A stretch of 64,000 nucleotides of DNA, taken from Candidatus Anderseniibacteriota bacterium (lineage in GTDB: Bacteria; Patescibacteria; Andersenbacteria; UBA10190). The stretch covers positions 124,001-188,000 of the forward strand of contig JAIOOW010000002.1 in the NCBI GenBank assembly GCA_021414205.1. The letters run 5' to 3'. The notes below the pieces were generated by a model. The model was given only the letters and a program-made list of their open reading frames with translations. It ran no database searches and was not told where the DNA came from. The translations under genes were made by a program, and so were the position numbers. Shown here one piece after another: positions 62,841 through 64,000 of the stretch; position 1 is the first letter of the stretch, and every line of letters starts with the position of its first letter.

Positions 62841-64000
62841 CTACATCACATCTGGCTTGGAAATTCCAAGCAAGTCGAGGGTTTTTGACAGCACAAATCG
62901 AGCAGAAAGGGCGATTTGGAGGCGAGATAAGCGAAGCGTTTCATCTTCTTCTGCCAAAATCGGCACGTCCCTATAAAAAACGTTTATAGCGCGTGCCAAG
63001 TCATATGCAAAAAATGCCAGCTGATGCACCGCATACGACTGCGCGACATCTTCGACAATTTCCGGGAATTTGTGCAGAGCCAGTGCCAACGCGCGCTCGG
63101 AATCGTTTGTAAGCGAAACTTTTTCCGAAATTTCCGCATCGCCATCAATTGCAATTCCCATTTCTTTTGCCTTGCGCAAAATAGACTGCAAGCGGACATA
63201 CGAATACTGCACGTAATATACCGGATTAGCCTCGCTCTTTTCTTTTGCAACCTCCAAATCGAGCACCATATGATGCTGCAGCGCATGCTGAACCATAAAG
63301 AAACGGGCGGCGTCGTATCCGATTTCTTCAATCAAATCTTTCGGACCATATACATTTCCTTTTCTCTTAGATAACTTCACCGGCTTTCCGCCCTGCGTGA
63401 TCGCTAAAAATTGCGCAACCATCATACGCAACTTCTCAACGTCATTTCCAAGCGCAGATAATGCTGCTTTTAATTTTGGAATATGCCCCTGATGATCCGC
63501 TCCCAAGAACGTAAATATCATGTCGTACTTTCTGTCGAACTTATCCTGATGATATGCAATATCTGGCGTAATGTACGCGTACGAACCGTCCTTTTTAACG
63601 ATGACGCGATCTTTATCATCACCGAATTTCGTAGTCTGCAAAAATTCTGCACCCTCTTTTTTAAACGTTAATTCTTTTTTGCGAAGCTTAGTTAAAACGT
63701 TTTCAATTTCACCGCTGTCTCGTACAGCGCGCTCTGAACTAAATACGTCGAAGCTAATCTTTAAGTCATCACTAATTGTTTGCTTAATAGCCAGTAAACA
63801 GCGCTCCATTGCAAGCGTGCTAATACGAGCAAGCAATTCCTCGTTTTCTAAATCTGTTTTATCGAACTTCTTTTTTTCCGTTTCCGCAAATTCTTCAGCA
63901 ATATCTTTTGCCATGTCGGAAATATATTCCCCTTGATACAAATCTTCGGGAAATTCTACTTTATGACCTTCTTGTTGAATTATTCTTCGCAATACCGATT
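62841..64000 (-). CDS. argS: Arginyl-tRNA synthetase, C-terminal part (cut by window edge)
   Basis: About 386 codons inside the window; the frame continues upstream past the edge, so the internal TTG at 63992 is not a true start. YAYITPDIAYHQDKFDRKYD, FLGADHQGHIPKLKAALSALG, GKPVKLSKRKGNVYGPKDLIEEIG (KMSKS region), YVQYSYVRLQSILRKAKE and the DALR anticodon domain up to VLSKTLDLLGISKPDVM identify ArgRS. Catalytic N-terminus is outside the window. Confidence 0.95.
   Translation of the reverse strand, partial: SVLRRIIQQEGHKVEFPEDLYQGEYISDMAKDIAEEFAETEKKKFDKTDLENEELLARISTLAMERCLLAIKQTISDDLKISFDVFSSERAVRDSGEIENVLTKLRKKELTFKKEGAEFLQTTKFGDDKDRVIVKKDGSYAYITPDIAYHQDKFDRKYDMIFTFLGADHQGHIPKLKAALSALGNDVEKLRMMVAQFLAITQGGKPVKLSKRKGNVYGPKDLIEEIGYDAARFFMVQHALQHHMVLDLEVAKEKSEANPVYYVQYSYVRLQSILRKAKEMGIAIDGDAEISEKVSLTNDSERALALALHKFPEIVEDVAQSYAVHQLAFFAYDLARAINVFYRDVPILAEEDETLRLSRLQIALSARFVLSKTLDLLGISKPDVM

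Noticed and set aside
62841..63992. Complete arginyl-tRNA synthetase starting at TTG 63992
   Set aside because: The frame stays open to the window edge and the catalytic N-terminal HIGH region is missing, so the gene is truncated by the window.
1..64000. Alternative genetic code (TGA read as Gly, as in some CPR lineages)
   Set aside because: TGA terminates several well-defined genes (for example the HIT gene at 23577 and the site-2 protease at 11961) and does not occur inside conserved ORFs.
1..64000. CRISPR arrays, insertion sequences, prophage or integron elements
   Set aside because: No regularly spaced repeats, transposase/integrase ORFs or terminal inverted repeats with target duplications were seen.

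Overview
The window looks like a contiguous chromosomal piece from a small-genome bacterium of the Candidate Phyla Radiation (Patescibacteria), probably of Parcubacteria type. This placement is an inference. It rests on compact housekeeping genes, many short proteins of no recognisable family, DNA glycosylases without iron-sulfur ligands, a split comEC, TrmB-like regulation, Ig-like and thrombospondin-type surface proteins, and the standard genetic code (TGA is used as stop). There are no rRNA genes, CRISPR arrays, transposases or prophage genes.

Layout. 1-12.0 kb (minus strand): the S10 and str ribosomal regions (rpsL-rpsG-fusA, tuf-rpsJ, rplC-rplD-rplW-rplB-rpsS-rplV-rpsC-rplP). They are interrupted by lineage-specific cassettes between fusA and tuf and between rpsJ and rplC, each with its own promoter and mostly its own terminator. 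12-24 kb: site-2 protease, bL28, two small orphan genes, rlmI-like and nth, ndk, a split comEC, ftsZ-ftsA, dgkA-ybeY, rpsU, and a VirB2-like pilin. 24-36 kb: hisS, lepB, an LCP ligase, pth, an RNA-rich gap, a TrmB-like regulator, mfd, dprA, topA. 36-44 kb: a secreted alpha/beta-hydrolase, parB-parA, tRNA-Leu(CAA)-idi-mutY, ugd and a nucleotidyltransferase. 44-64 kb: leuS, rarA, tatD, ppa, an AI-2E exporter, an M16 protease, a sigma-region-4-like mini-protein, glyS, tgt, a large surface protein, recO, an RNA/mini-ORF locus, ileS, a glycosyltransferase-like protein and the 3' part of argS.

Two styles of expression signal are visible. At least twenty housekeeping transcription units carry a TATACT/TATAAT-like -10 box only 6-11 nt before the start codon and no Shine-Dalgarno (SD) sequence, which predicts leaderless mRNAs. 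A second group, made of small orphan genes plus rpsU, has near-consensus TTGACA...TATAAT promoters, 35-100 nt leaders and clear SDs; most also have their own terminator. The rpsU gene for bS21 has a perfect 9-nt SD, which fits autoregulation through the anti-SD.

The most unusual locus is 58.64-59.31 kb: a predicted structured RNA, a 30-bp palindrome over a -35 box, further operator-like palindromes, and two translationally coupled micro-ORFs (17 and 23 aa, the second His-rich) ending at a strong terminator. A second copy of the same palindrome lies just upstream of the TrmB-like regulator at 29.4 kb, so a small two-site regulon is a reasonable hypothesis. All family calls come from reading the sequence, without database searches.
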